A stretch of 64,000 bases of DNA from Lachnospiraceae bacterium (GCA_016294075.1 JAEDCQ010000001.1:124001-188000), one strand, 5' to 3'; counted from the first letter of the stretch, positions 6,832 to 17,055 are shown. Notes: generated by a model from the letters alone, not told the origin. Translations and numbers: made by a program.

Positions 6832-9192
6832 ATGGATAAGCTAAAGGCAATACAGGATGAGAACAAGAATATTGGTGTGGTAATTGATGATGGTCGTATT
6901 CAGGCGTTGAAGGAGCATCTGACTCCCGACGAATTATATGATGATCTGATTTCGCGTGTAAAAAAATACCATCCATCTGATGATATTACATTAATTGAAA
7001 AAGCATACCAGTTAGCGGCGGAGGCGCATAAACAGCAGACGCGTAAGTCCGGTGAACCGTATATTATACATCCGTTGTATGTATCCATTATTCTTGCAGA
7101 TTTGGAAATGGATAAGGAAACAATTGCAGCAGGCCTTTTACATGACGTAGTAGAAGATACAATATATACAAAAGAGCAGATTGCGGAATGGTTTGGAGAA
7201 GAAGTGGCACTTTTAGTGGATGGTGTTACAAAACTTCAACAAATAAACTTTCCTCATGAGCGTGCACAGGAACAGCTTCCTATCGGAGAAAAAACGTTAG
7301 ATAAATCGGCTGAAAAGCTTGAATTGCAGGCAGAAAATCTTCGTAAGATGTTTCTGGCAATGGCAAAGGATATTCGAGTCATTATTATCAAGCTGGCAGA
7401 CCGTCTTCATAATATGCGTACCTTAAAGCATATGCCGCCCGAAAAGCAGCAGCAGATTGCAAGGGAGACTTTGGATATTTATTCCCCGATTGCGCAGAGG
7501 CTTGGTATCAGTAAGATAAAGGTAGAACTGGATGATTTATCCTTAAAATATCTTAAACCGGATGTATATTATGACCTTGTGGATAAAATTGCCGCAAGAA
7601 AGAGCGAGCGTGAGCAGTACATCCAGAGGATTGTGGAAGAAGTAAGCAAGCATATTGCCAATGCGGGAATTGAAGCAAAGATTGACGGACGTGTAAAGCA
7701 TTTCTTCAGTATTTATAAGAAAATGGTCAATCAGGATAAGACCATTGACCAGATATATGATTTGTTTGCGGTTCGTATTATTGTAGACAGTGTGAAAGAC
7801 TGCTATGCGGCATTGGGTGTGATTCATGAAATGTATAAACCGATTCCCGGACGTTTCAAGGATTATATTGCCATGCCGAAGGCAAATATGTACCAATCTC
7901 TTCATACTACACTGATTGGATTTAACGGACAGCCGTTTGAAATTCAAATCCGTACGTTTGAGATGCATAAGGCTGCTGAATTTGGTATTGCTGCGCATTG
8001 GAAGTACAAAGAAGCTTCCGATGGTAAAAAGGTAGAAGCACAGGAAGAAGAAAAGCTGGCATGGCTCAGGCAGATTTTGGAATGGCAGAAGGACATGTCC
8101 GATAACCGCGAATTTATGAATCTGTTAAAGAGCGATTTGGATTTGTTCTCTGACAGCGTATATTGCTTTACGCCTACGGGAGAGGTAAAGAATCTTCCGG
8201 CAGGAAGTACGCCGGTTGACTTTGCTTATGCTATTCACAGTGCTGTCGGTAACCGCATGGTTGGTGCAAGAGTTAACGGAAAACTGGTTACCATTGATTA
8301 TCAAATTAACAACGGTGACCGGATAGAAATTATTACATCACAAAATTCCAAAGGACCGAGCCGAGATTGGTTAAAGCTTGCAAAGTCCACACAGGCAAAA
8401 AACAAGATAAACCAATGGTTTAAAAACGAATTTAAAGAAGACAATATCATAAAGGGAAAAGATTTATTTGCTGCATATTGCAAAGCAAAAACAATTGATT
8501 TGCTTGCGATTACAAAGGCTGAATATATTGCGGCTATTTGTAAAAAGTATGGTTTCCGTGATTGGGACAGCGTTATGGCTGCTGTCGGACACGGAGGGTT
8601 AAAAGAAGGCCAGATTATTAATAAAATGGTGGAGTTTTATGAGCGCGACCATAAGAAAGTAATCAGTGATGCGGAAATACTTGCTTCCGTAGAGGATAAT
8701 GCACAGAATAAGCATATGCAGCCGCGGAAGTCAAAAAGCGGTATTATCGTAAAGGGAATAGATGATATAGCAGTCCGATTTTCTAAGTGCTGCAGTCCGG
8801 TTCCCGGTGATGAAATAGTCGGCTTTGTTACAAGAGGGCGAGGTGTATCCATTCATCGTACGGATTGTATTAATGTACTAAATCTGCCGGAATTTGACCG
8901 TGCAAGACTGATTGATGCTGATTGGCAGCAATCGGGGGAAACGCAAAGTGAGAAATATCTGGCAGAGATTGTTATTTATGCAAATAACCGTAACGGTCTG
9001 CTGGTCGATATTACGAAAGCATTAACGGAAAAGAATATTGATATTCTCAGTATGAATACCCGTGTAAGTAAGCAGGGAGTTGCTACATTGGCAGTTTCTT
9101 TTGAAACCACGGGAAGAGAAGAATTAAACCGTGTTATAGACAGAATTCGAAATATAGAGAGTGTGCGTGATATAGAGCGTACAACAGGTTAA
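6832..9192 (+). CDS. relA: Bifunctional (p)ppGpp synthetase/hydrolase (Rel/SpoT family)
   Basis: Makes and degrades the alarmone (p)ppGpp in the stringent response. All family domains are in order: HD hydrolase with LLHDVVEDT near residue 104; synthetase with SIYKKM, DLFAVRII and GRFKDYIAMPKANMYQSLH; TGS (CFTPTGEVKNLPAGSTPVDFA); the Cys-containing linker (FSKCCSPVPGDEI); and a C-terminal ACT domain. The RFKD motif, rather than the ExDD of monofunctional RelA, and an intact HD site indicate both activities. I chose ATG 6832 because AAGGCAGG precedes it; an in-frame ATG at 6814 has no ribosome site. The 786-residue length is slightly above average for long Rel proteins. It is followed by an MBL hydrolase and hemZ. 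Confidence 0.96.
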   Translation: MDKLKAIQDENKNIGVVIDDGRIQALKEHLTPDELYDDLISRVKKYHPSDDITLIEKAYQLAAEAHKQQTRKSGEPYIIHPLYVSIILADLEMDKETIAAGLLHDVVEDTIYTKEQIAEWFGEEVALLVDGVTKLQQINFPHERAQEQLPIGEKTLDKSAEKLELQAENLRKMFLAMAKDIRVIIIKLADRLHNMRTLKHMPPEKQQQIARETLDIYSPIAQRLGISKIKVELDDLSLKYLKPDVYYDLVDKIAARKSEREQYIQRIVEEVSKHIANAGIEAKIDGRVKHFFSIYKKMVNQDKTIDQIYDLFAVRIIVDSVKDCYAALGVIHEMYKPIPGRFKDYIAMPKANMYQSLHTTLIGFNGQPFEIQIRTFEMHKAAEFGIAAHWKYKEASDGKKVEAQEEEKLAWLRQILEWQKDMSDNREFMNLLKSDLDLFSDSVYCFTPTGEVKNLPAGSTPVDFAYAIHSAVGNRMVGARVNGKLVTIDYQINNGDRIEIITSQNSKGPSRDWLKLAKSTQAKNKINQWFKNEFKEDNIIKGKDLFAAYCKAKTIDLLAITKAEYIAAICKKYGFRDWDSVMAAVGHGGLKEGQIINKMVEFYERDHKKVISDAEILASVEDNAQNKHMQPRKSKSGIIVKGIDDIAVRFSKCCSPVPGDEIVGFVTRGRGVSIHRTDCINVLNLPEFDRARLIDADWQQSGETQSEKYLAEIVIYANNRNGLLVDITKALTEKNIDILSMNTRVSKQGVATLAVSFETTGREELNRVIDRIRNIESVRDIERTTG

Positions 9193-9213
9193 AGTATGTA
9201 AAGGTAGGGTGTT

Positions 9214-9852
9214 ATGGCTGATTTGAAAATCGGAAGAATGATGCTGGGCGTATGCCAGACAAACTGTTATTTTTTGTACCGTGAAGGAACAAACAGGGTT
9301 ATTTTTGTTGACCCGGCCGATTACGGGGAACATATTTATAAGACGATGAAGGAGAATGGCTTTGAAGTAGCGGCGATTCTGCTGACACACGGTCATTTCG
9401 ACCATATCTGGGGATGCAGTGCGCTTCGTAAGTTAAGCAGTGCACCGGTCTATGCGTATGAGGGAGAGGAAGATTTGCTGTTATCTTCCGATTTGAACGT
9501 GTCTGAAAATGCCGGCAGGGCATGTACGGTAAAGGCAAATACGCTTTTAAAGGATGGCGAGACGGTAACGATTGAGGATATGACATTTACAGTGCTTGCG
9601 ACACCGGGGCATACAAAGGGAAGCTGCTGTTATTATTTTGAAGAAGCAAAAATTTTAATCAGCGGTGATACTTTATTTGAAGAATCTGTCGGAAGAACCG
9701 ACCTCCCAACGGGAAGTATGGGTACTTTGACACGTTCCATTGCGGAAAAATTAGCAGTTCTTCCGGATGATGTGACGGTATATCCGGGACACGGCGACAG
9801 TACAACAATCGGTCATGAAAAGAAATATAATCCGTTTTGGCCCCAAATGTGA
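9214..9852 (+). CDS. MBL-fold metallohydrolase (glyoxalase II-like, YqgX type)
   Basis: A 212-residue cytoplasmic enzyme of the metallo-beta-lactamase fold. The metal-binding motif THGHFDH is present near residue 60, with later ligands in ATPGHTKGS, SGDTLF and VYPGHGDST. Size and motif order fit the short hydroxyacylglutathione-hydrolase-like proteins found beside rel in many Firmicutes. The true substrate is not known, and these organisms often lack glutathione, so a thioester other than the classical one is likely (inference). A ribosome site (GGTAGGGTG) precedes the ATG, and the gene lies 21 bases after rel, so the two are probably co-transcribed. Confidence 0.88.
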   Translation: MADLKIGRMMLGVCQTNCYFLYREGTNRVIFVDPADYGEHIYKTMKENGFEVAAILLTHGHFDHIWGCSALRKLSSAPVYAYEGEEDLLLSSDLNVSENAGRACTVKANTLLKDGETVTIEDMTFTVLATPGHTKGSCCYYFEEAKILISGDTLFEESVGRTDLPTGSMGTLTRSIAEKLAVLPDDVTVYPGHGDSTTIGHEKKYNPFWPQM

Positions 9853-9901
9853 TGGGAGCCGGCAAAAGAAAGGAAAACAGGACTAACCTGAAAAGAAAAA
9901 G

Positions 9902-11389
9902 ATGATTGTAGTAAAATGTAATAAGAATGAATTTGTATATGATATTCATTCACTGGTAAAGGCATTTTATCCGGCAGAAGAGGTAAAGGTATTTGAAGAG
10001 GGGGAGAAACTCCTCTCTTCAGATGAAAATCTGCCGGAATTTTTTATATTATTTGAAAATCAGGGAATTAAAATCACCATATTGGCAGATGGTGAAAAGA
10101 AAGTGGAACAGGCAGTCTCTTTACCTGAGAATTTGTCGCGACCGGACTGTAAAAATGCATTAAAGAAGCTTCTTTACGGCATTCTGAGTGAATATACGAA
10201 TAAGCAGCTCCCATGGGGAAATCTGACAGGAATCCGCCCGACGAAGATTGCTTACGGTTTGCTGGAAAAGGGAATATGCAGAGAGAAAATAGCAGCCTAT
10301 ATGAAGGATACATATTCCTGCTCGGATAAAAAGGCTTTTCTGGCTTATGACATCGCGCAAAGAGAGCATGATATTTTATCCCATATACATTATGAAAACG
10401 GCTACAGTCTGTATATCGGAATCCCGTTCTGTCCGACTACATGTTTATACTGTTCTTTTACCTCGTATTCCATTGCAGCTCACCGTAATGAAGTGGATGC
10501 ATACCTGATGGCTTTGGAAAAAGAAATTGACTATGTGGCAGAATCCTTTGCGGATAAAACATTAGACAGTATCTATATCGGAGGCGGAACGCCCACGACT
10601 CTTGAAGCAGAGGAGTTAGACCGTCTGCTATCTTATATCGATAATAAACTCGATTTGTCACAAGCCTTGGAATATACCGTGGAGGCAGGTCGTGCGGACA
10701 GTATTACAAAGGCTAAGCTTGAGGTTATAAAAAAGCATGGTGTTACCAGAATTTCCGTCAATCCGCAGACTATGAAGGAGGAGACATTAAAGCTAATCGG
10801 AAGACGCCACAGTGTAGCACAGGTAAAGGAAGCATTTGCACTGGCAAGAGAACTTAAATTTGACAATATCAATATGGATTTGATTCTGGGGCTTCCCAAT
10901 GAGACAAAAGAAGATGTGGAAGAGACCCTGCGTCAGGTAAAGGAGTTGAATCCGGACAGTCTAACGGTACATTCCCTTGCGATAAAGCGTGCTTCCAAAA
11001 TGAGCGAGTGGATTATTAAAGAGGGCATACAATGTCTGCATAATACGGATGAAACAATGGAGTCGGCTGCTATGGCGGCAGAAAAAATGCATATGCAGCC
11101 GTATTATTTATACCGGCAGAAGAATATGTCCGGCAACTTTGAAAATGTCGGTTATGCACGAGAAGGGAAATACGGTATTTACAATATCCTGATTATGGAG
11201 GAAGTGCAGTCAATTGTGGCACTCGGGGCCGGTACTGTGACAAAAAGAGTATTTCCGGATGGAAGGATTGAGAGATGCGATAATGTAAAGGATATTGCCC
11301 AATATATTGAAAGAATTAACGAAATGATTAATAGGAAGAGACTGCTCTTCGCTGATGAGATTTGTGAGGAAAAACAAGATGAAATTTAA
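9902..11389 (+). CDS. hemZ: Oxygen-independent coproporphyrinogen III oxidase-like radical SAM protein HemZ
   Basis: The 495-residue product has the length of HemZ rather than of HemN or HemW. The N-terminal ~160 residues are the HemZ-specific extension, including PWGNLTGIRPTK. The radical SAM cluster motif CPTTCLYC sits near residue 180 in the HemN-like context IPFCPTTCLYCSFTSYS. GGGTPTTL and NMDLILGLP are further family marks. It probably uses SAM and a 4Fe-4S cluster on a porphyrinogen or related substrate. No other haem genes are in the window, so the exact reaction here is uncertain. It is the third gene of the rel unit and ends before a terminator shared with tspO. Confidence 0.9.
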   Translation: MIVVKCNKNEFVYDIHSLVKAFYPAEEVKVFEEGEKLLSSDENLPEFFILFENQGIKITILADGEKKVEQAVSLPENLSRPDCKNALKKLLYGILSEYTNKQLPWGNLTGIRPTKIAYGLLEKGICREKIAAYMKDTYSCSDKKAFLAYDIAQREHDILSHIHYENGYSLYIGIPFCPTTCLYCSFTSYSIAAHRNEVDAYLMALEKEIDYVAESFADKTLDSIYIGGGTPTTLEAEELDRLLSYIDNKLDLSQALEYTVEAGRADSITKAKLEVIKKHGVTRISVNPQTMKEETLKLIGRRHSVAQVKEAFALARELKFDNINMDLILGLPNETKEDVEETLRQVKELNPDSLTVHSLAIKRASKMSEWIIKEGIQCLHNTDETMESAAMAAEKMHMQPYYLYRQKNMSGNFENVGYAREGKYGIYNILIMEEVQSIVALGAGTVTKRVFPDGRIERCDNVKDIAQYIERINEMINRKRLLFADEICEEKQDEI

Positions 11390-11477
11390 TGTAAATAAAT
11401 TTTTGAGGAAAATTCTCGTAATTGCGGGAGGAGCAGAGTAGCTTGTATGGGAATTGGATGAATTGTTATAAAGATAT

Positions 11478-11503
11478 GGGACAGCTTACAACTGTCCCGT
11501 TTT
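11478..11503. terminator. Terminator between convergent hemZ and tspO
   Basis: GGGACAG (11478-11484) pairs with CTGTCCC (11492-11498) around a 7-base loop, followed by GTTTT on the plus strand. It lies between two convergent genes. The T run is short, and none is clear in the minus direction. Confidence 0.65.
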
Positions 11504-11512
11504 GCATCATCA

Positions 11513-12004
11513 TCAATTCAACAAATACACCCCCAGATTCAGATAAGCCGCGAAGCTTACCCAGATAAAGTACGGAAGTAACATATATCCTGCAGGTTTA
11601 GAGATACGGAAGAAAGAAACCATGGTAGCAATAATAAATCCCCAGAGGCATAAAAGCCATATAAGGGAGAAGAGATACCATCTGCAGTTAAAAAACCAGA
11701 TGGACCAGAAAAAGTTTAGTACGAGCTGTATGGCATAGAGTGTAAGCGCCATGGAGGTATCGGCATCTGCCGAGTATATCAGGTAAGAGGCAATTCCCAT
11801 AAGAATGAACAAAATAGTCCATACAATAGGAAAAAGCCACATGGGAGGCGTAAGCGGTGGCTGGTTCACGGAAGCAAAGGATTTCATGCCATCTTTGGTC
11901 AGCCAGGCAGAAAGACCGCCTACTGCAAGGGGAATGGCAACGGCTGTAATCAGATTACTCCAGTTGATTTCACTTGTATTTATTTCAAAATATTTTGTTT
12001 TCAT
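11513..12004 (-). CDS. tspO: TspO/MBR family membrane protein
   Basis: A 163-residue protein with five predicted membrane helices, the standard TspO size and topology. The loop SVNQPPLTPPMWLFPIVW, with its Pro-rich stretch and Trp, is the family signature; WSIWFFNCRW later is also characteristic. TspO proteins bind porphyrins, sterols or lipids and are linked to stress responses. The neighbouring hemZ gives a loose tetrapyrrole connection, but the genes are convergent, not an operon. AGAGG lies before the ATG on the minus strand. Confidence 0.92.
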   Translation of the reverse strand: MKTKYFEINTSEINWSNLITAVAIPLAVGGLSAWLTKDGMKSFASVNQPPLTPPMWLFPIVWTILFILMGIASYLIYSADADTSMALTLYAIQLVLNFFWSIWFFNCRWYLFSLIWLLCLWGFIIATMVSFFRISKPAGYMLLPYFIWVSFAAYLNLGVYLLN

Positions 12005-12064
12005 AATATACCTCTTTCTTTTTTGTTTAGTTATTTTTAGATATTTATAACTATTACAAATGTG

Positions 12065-12094
12065 TTGTATTTTCCGAAAGTATACCTCTATAAT
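12065..12094 (+). promoter_or_regulatory. Candidate promoter for hisS-aspS
   Basis: TTGTAT (12065-12070), 18-base spacer, TATAAT (12089-12094). A second candidate is an extended -10, TGGTAAAAT (12184-12192), closer to hisS. I saw no T-box motif (no AGGGTGGNACCGCG-like stretch) in the 242 bases before hisS. Confidence 0.5.
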
Positions 12095-12246
12095 AGAATA
12101 TGTAAAAAATAAAATATTATTAGAAAAACTCTGGAAGGAAAGATGTTTTTTTTTGAAAACAATTTTCCTTTTTGTATATATTCTGGTAAAATAGAATGAA
12201 ATGAGTAAAAAGTGAAATATGTACTATATGGAAAGAGGGACAAATC

Positions 12247-13509
12247 ATGGCATTGAGTAAGAAACCGGTAACCGGGATGAAAGATATTCTGCCGGCAGAA
12301 ATGCAGATTCGAGATTATGTGATTGGTGTAATCAAAGAAACTTATGCACAGTTCGGCTTTACAAGCATTGAGACTCCCTGTGTGGAAAATATTGCAAACT
12401 TAAGTAATAAACAGGGCGGAGAAAATGAGAAGCTGATTTTTAAAATATTAAAGCGTGGAGAGAAATTAAATCTTGAGACCGCGCAGTCACAGGAGGATTT
12501 GACTGACAGCGGACTCCGCTATGATTTAACGGTTCCTCTTGTAAGATTTTATTCCAACAATGCGGCAAATTTACCTGCTCCGTTTAAGGCATTACAAATC
12601 GGACCGGTATGGCGTGCGGATCGTCCGCAGAGAGGACGCTACCGCCAGTTTTATCAGTGTGATATCGATATTTTAGGGGAACCCTCCAATCTGGCTGAAA
12701 TTGAGCTGATTACCGCGACAACAACGACCTTGGGCAGGCTGGGATTTAAGAATTTTGAAATTCGTATCAACGAGAGAAGAATTTTAAAAGCAATGGCAGA
12801 GTACAGCGGATTTCCGGAGGAATCATACGATACCGTATTTATTATTTTAGATAAAATGGACAAAATTGGTCTTGACGGTGTTGCAGAGGATTTATTAAAT
12901 AACGGATTTAATCAGGAAAGTATTGACAAATATCTTTCCCTGTTTAAAGGAATGGAAGAACATAAAGATGACGGTCTTTCCTTCCTTGCGGATACATTGG
13001 GAGATTGTCTGGATGCTGATATAAAAGATAATCTTGCACAAATCATCGAAAGTGTGGAAGCATGTAAGAATGCTGAATTTAAGATGGTTTTTGACCCGAC
13101 ACTGGTGCGCGGTATGAGCTATTATACGGGAACGATTTTTGAAATTGCGATTCCTGAATTTGGCGGGAGCTGCGGTGGCGGCGGAAGATACGATAAGATG
13201 GTTGGAAAATTTACGGGTAATGATACACCGGCATGTGGTTTTTCAATCGGATTTGAACGAATTGTGTTGTTATTATTGGAAAGCGGTTTTCAGATTCCGG
13301 GTGCGAAAAAGAAGACTGCATACCTGATTGAAAAAGGTGTCGGAACAGATATATTATGTGATGTTATGAAGCAGGCACAGGAAGCCAGAAATAACGGCGA
13401 GCAGGTGCTTGTGGCAAGAATGAACAAAAACAAGAAATTCCAAAAGGAACAGCTGACAAAGGAAGGATATGAACAATTTAAAGAGTTCTTTAAAAATCCT
13501 TTAAAATAA
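12247..13509 (+). CDS. hisS: Histidyl-tRNA synthetase
   Basis: Class II aminoacyl-tRNA synthetase charging tRNA-His. The protein has the usual 420 residues. Motif 2 is visible as IGPVWRADRPQRGRYRQFYQ, the histidine-binding loops as LVRGMSYYTGTIFE and CGGGGRYDKMVG, and motif 3 as GFSIGFERI. The C-terminal anticodon-binding domain is present (QVLVARMNKNKKF). GAAAGAGGG precedes the ATG. aspS follows within about 45 bases, the common hisS-aspS pairing of Firmicutes. Confidence 0.97.
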   Translation: MALSKKPVTGMKDILPAEMQIRDYVIGVIKETYAQFGFTSIETPCVENIANLSNKQGGENEKLIFKILKRGEKLNLETAQSQEDLTDSGLRYDLTVPLVRFYSNNAANLPAPFKALQIGPVWRADRPQRGRYRQFYQCDIDILGEPSNLAEIELITATTTTLGRLGFKNFEIRINERRILKAMAEYSGFPEESYDTVFIILDKMDKIGLDGVAEDLLNNGFNQESIDKYLSLFKGMEEHKDDGLSFLADTLGDCLDADIKDNLAQIIESVEACKNAEFKMVFDPTLVRGMSYYTGTIFEIAIPEFGGSCGGGGRYDKMVGKFTGNDTPACGFSIGFERIVLLLLESGFQIPGAKKKTAYLIEKGVGTDILCDVMKQAQEARNNGEQVLVARMNKNKKFQKEQLTKEGYEQFKEFFKNPLK

Positions 13510-13554
13510 ACAGGGTGAAAACACAGCCAATACGGCGGAATGAGAGGCAGAAAA

Positions 13555-15354
13555 ATGGCAGAATCAATGAAGGGACTTAAAAGGTCCCATAGATGTGGGG
13601 AGTTATCCGAAAAAAATATCGGCGAAAAAGTAACGGTAATGGGCTGGGTTCAGAAGCAGCGTAATAAGGGTGCGATTATCTTTGTTGATTTACGTGACCG
13701 TTCCGGTATTTTACAGATTATCTTTGAGGAAGATACGGTTGGCAGCGAGGGATTTGAAAAAGCGTATCGTCTCCGCAGCGAGTTTGTAATTGCAGTAGAA
13801 GGAATTGTGGAGGCAAGAGAGGGTGCAGTTAATGAAAATCTTGCAACCGGTAAGATTGAAGTAAAGGCACAATCCATTCGTATTTTAGCGGAAGCCGAGA
13901 CGCCTCCTTTTCCGATTGAAGAGGATTCCAAGACAAAAGAAGAACTGCGCTTAAAACATCGTTATCTGGATTTGAGAAGACCGGATTTACAGCGTAATAT
14001 TATGTTAAGAAGCAAAATCGCAAGCGAAATCCGTGCCTTTATGGCTAAAGAAGGATTTATTGAAATTGAGACACCGATGCTTGGAAAAGCAACTCCGGAG
14101 GGAGCAAGAGAATATGTGGTACCAAGCCGTGTACATCCGGGTAATTTCTATACGCTTCCGCAGTCACCGCAGCTGTATAAGCAGCTTTTGATGTGTTCCG
14201 GATATGACCGCTATATCCAGATTGCAAGGTGCTTTCGGGATGAGGATCTTCGTGCAGACAGACAGCCTGAATTTACACAGGTGGATATGGAGCTTTCCTT
14301 TGTAGATGCAGAGGAAGTAATGGAAGTAAATGAAAGACTGATTCAGCATGTCTGCAAAGAAGCAATCGGGCTTGATGTAACCCTTCCGCTTCCGCGTATG
14401 ACATGGCAGGAAGCAATGGACCGTTTCGGTTCCGATAAACCGGATACGCGTTTTGGGATGGAGTTAACCGATGTTTCTGACACGGTAGCGGGCTGTGGCT
14501 TTGGTGTTTTCACAGGTGCACTTCAAAACGGCGGTTCCGTACGCGGTATTAATGTAAAAGGACAGGCAGAAATGCCAAGAAAGAAAATAGATGCTCTGGT
14601 TGAACTTGCAAAGGGCTGTGGGGCAAAGGGACTTGCATATTTGTGCTGCATGCCGGATGGCTCATACAAATCTTCTTTTGCAAAGTTTATGACAGAAGAA
14701 GAACTGCAGGCATTGGTAAATAAGATGGGCGGAGAAGCAGGAGATCTTTTGTTATTTGCCGCAGATAAAAATAAAATTGTATGGAGTGTATTGGGTGCAC
14801 TGCGTTTAGAAATGGCAAAACAGTTGGAATTATTGGATGACAATCAGTTTAACTTCTTATGGATTACGGAATTCCCTCTGCTTGAGTACAGCGATGAGGA
14901 AGAACGTTTTGTTGCGATGCATCATCCTTTCACGATGCCAATGGAAGAGGATTGGGAATATATTGATTCTGATCCGGGAAGAGTACGTGCAAAAGCATAT
15001 GACATTGTCTTAAACGGTGTCGAGCTTGGTGGGGGAAGTGTGCGAATTCACCAGGCAGATATTCAGTCTAAGATGTTTGAAGTACTGGGATTATCACCGG
15101 AAGTGGCGCAGGACAGATTCGGATTTTTACTGGATGCATTTAAATACGGCGTGCCGCCGCATGCAGGGCTTGCATACGGTCTTGACAGACTTGTGATGCT
15201 TTTGGTAAAAGCAGATTCCATCCGTGAAGTAATTGCATTCCCGAAGGTTAAGGATGCTTCCTGTCTGATGACGCAGGCTCCGAATGTAATTCCTGAAAAA
15301 CAGTTGGAAGAATTGTGTATCAAGTTAGACATACCGGAAGCAGAACAGGAATAA
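13555..15354 (+). CDS. aspS: Aspartyl-tRNA synthetase (bacterial type)
   Basis: Class II synthetase charging tRNA-Asp. It has an N-terminal OB-fold anticodon domain (MGWVQKQRNKGAIIFVDLRD), motif 2 with CFRDEDLRADRQPEFTQVD, the bacterial GAD insertion in the middle, and motif 3 AYGLDRLVMLL. Its ~599 residues match bacterial-type enzymes. I chose ATG 13555 (MAESMKG) because GAGAGG lies 7 bases upstream; an ATG at 13540 would overlap that ribosome site. Whether the enzyme is discriminating or also charges tRNA-Asn cannot be decided here because the rest of the genome is not visible. Confidence 0.96.
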   Translation: MAESMKGLKRSHRCGELSEKNIGEKVTVMGWVQKQRNKGAIIFVDLRDRSGILQIIFEEDTVGSEGFEKAYRLRSEFVIAVEGIVEAREGAVNENLATGKIEVKAQSIRILAEAETPPFPIEEDSKTKEELRLKHRYLDLRRPDLQRNIMLRSKIASEIRAFMAKEGFIEIETPMLGKATPEGAREYVVPSRVHPGNFYTLPQSPQLYKQLLMCSGYDRYIQIARCFRDEDLRADRQPEFTQVDMELSFVDAEEVMEVNERLIQHVCKEAIGLDVTLPLPRMTWQEAMDRFGSDKPDTRFGMELTDVSDTVAGCGFGVFTGALQNGGSVRGINVKGQAEMPRKKIDALVELAKGCGAKGLAYLCCMPDGSYKSSFAKFMTEEELQALVNKMGGEAGDLLLFAADKNKIVWSVLGALRLEMAKQLELLDDNQFNFLWITEFPLLEYSDEEERFVAMHHPFTMPMEEDWEYIDSDPGRVRAKAYDIVLNGVELGGGSVRIHQADIQSKMFEVLGLSPEVAQDRFGFLLDAFKYGVPPHAGLAYGLDRLVMLLVKADSIREVIAFPKVKDASCLMTQAPNVIPEKQLEELCIKLDIPEAEQE

Positions 15355-15408
15355 GCTCTTTTTTCTCCTGTAAATGTGAAAGAATGGGAAGGATATAGTT
15401 TTTACTGT

Positions 15409-17055
15409 ATGAAAGAATATCGAGGAAAAAGTGTCCATGAGGGTATTGCATTTGGTTCTGTTTGTTTTTTTGACAGAGGTTATACGGATATCGTAAGAGT
15501 AGATACTGCTTATCCTCAGATAGAAATAAAACGGTTTGAAACAGCCGTTACGAAAACAGTCTTGGAACTGCAGGAACTTTGTGAAAAAGCCGGACTTCTG
15601 GTTGGAGATGAGAAGGCAGAAATCTTTGAAATGCAGAAAATGATTGCATTGGATGATTTACTTGCAGAGGATGTAAAAAAGTATATTCTTGATAATTCCT
15701 GCAATGCAGAATATGCATTGTCAAAGGCTGCAAATGATTATACTGCCAGAATTTCATTGCTGGAGGATGAGCTTCTTCGTGCAAGGAACGAAGACTGTCT
15801 GGATGTTTTTAGAAAAATATTAAAGCATATGTCAAATGATGAGGCAGAAGAACCGGTTTTGAAACAACCGGTTATTTTGCTTGCTACTGATATAAGCCCC
15901 GGAGAGACGATTAATCTTGATAAAGAAAAAGTTCTTGCCATTGTATTATTGGGCGGAAGTGAATATTCCCATACGGCAATCCTGGCAAAATCACTGGATA
16001 TTCCGTGTATTGTTCAAACGGATGTAATCTGTCCTGCAAACCTGCATGGAAAAGAAGCCGGGGTAGATGGAAAGGAAGGACTTTTTTATGTTGAACCGAC
16101 TGAGGAGATTATAACAGAACTAAAAGAGAAGCAGAGACAGATACGAAAGAGGCTGCAAAATCTGCAGAATATGGTCGGGCTGGAAAGCCGGACAAAGGAT
16201 GGCAGACTCATACGTGTTTTTGCCAATATAGAAACACCGGATGACCTTCCAAAAGTGAAGGAGCAGGATGCGGAAGGAATCGGTTTGTTCAGAACGGAGT
16301 TTTTATATTTGTCACGTAGTATTTATCCTGAAGAAGAAGAGCAGTTTGCTGTTTATCGTGATGTGATAGCCGGTATGGAAGGAAGACCGGTTATCATAAG
16401 AACCCTGGATATAGGTGCTGATAAAACGGTACCGTACCTGTCGTATGTAAAAGAAGATAATCCTGCCATGGGAATGCGCGGAATCCGTTTGTGTCTGGCA
16501 CAAAAGCAATTGTTTCTGATACAGTTAAAAGCTTTGCTTCGTGCGTCGTCATATGGGAATGTATCCATTATGTTTCCGATGATTTCTTCCGTTTGGGAGA
16601 TACAGACAGTCAATGAACTTATTTTAGAGGCAAAAAAAATCCTGACAGAAGAAGGAAAAAACTTCGGCAATCCAAAGATGGGAATTATGATTGAAACTCC
16701 GGCAGCGGTTGTAATTGCAGAGGAGCTTGCGGAATATGCAGATTTTTTCAGTATAGGAACAAATGATTTGACACAGTATACGTTAGCGGCTGACAGGACA
16801 AATCCGGCGATGGACATCTATACGAATCCATATCATGAAGCCGTCTTAAGATTGATAGAAATGACGGTTAAGAGTGGACATAAAAAGGGAATTCCCGTAG
16901 GTATATGCGGTGATCTTGCTGCAGATTTGACAATGACGGAGTTATTCATACGGCTTGGAGTAGATGAATTGTCAATACCTGCCGGTAAGGTTCTTTCCCT
17001 TCGTAAAAAAATAAGAAGTTTAGATTGCACAGAAAAGAAAGGCAAGGGAAAATGA
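15409..17055 (+). CDS. ptsP: PTS enzyme I (phosphoenolpyruvate-protein phosphotransferase)
   Basis: General cytoplasmic PTS protein that takes phosphate from PEP on a His and passes it to HPr. The phospho-His motif GGSEYSHTAI places His at ~188, where E. coli enzyme I has His 189. The PEP-binding barrel shows GIGLFRTEFLYLSR, IIRTLDIGADK, NPAMGMRGIR, GIMIETPAA, FFSIGTNDLTQY and the active-site Cys in VGICGDLAAD. ATG 15409 (MKEYRGKSVHEGIAFG) matches the family start; an upstream GTG at 15376 lacks a ribosome site. No HPr gene (ptsH) is adjacent. It overlaps the next gene by ATGA. In Bacillus nomenclature this is ptsI. Confidence 0.95.
   Translation: MKEYRGKSVHEGIAFGSVCFFDRGYTDIVRVDTAYPQIEIKRFETAVTKTVLELQELCEKAGLLVGDEKAEIFEMQKMIALDDLLAEDVKKYILDNSCNAEYALSKAANDYTARISLLEDELLRARNEDCLDVFRKILKHMSNDEAEEPVLKQPVILLATDISPGETINLDKEKVLAIVLLGGSEYSHTAILAKSLDIPCIVQTDVICPANLHGKEAGVDGKEGLFYVEPTEEIITELKEKQRQIRKRLQNLQNMVGLESRTKDGRLIRVFANIETPDDLPKVKEQDAEGIGLFRTEFLYLSRSIYPEEEEQFAVYRDVIAGMEGRPVIIRTLDIGADKTVPYLSYVKEDNPAMGMRGIRLCLAQKQLFLIQLKALLRASSYGNVSIMFPMISSVWEIQTVNELILEAKKILTEEGKNFGNPKMGIMIETPAAVVIAEELAEYADFFSIGTNDLTQYTLAADRTNPAMDIYTNPYHEAVLRLIEMTVKSGHKKGIPVGICGDLAADLTMTELFIRLGVDELSIPAGKVLSLRKKIRSLDCTEKKGKGK

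Noticed and set aside
12005..12246. T-box riboswitch before hisS
   Set aside because: I searched by eye for the conserved T-box sequence and an antiterminator/terminator pair and found neither; the same holds for tyrS.
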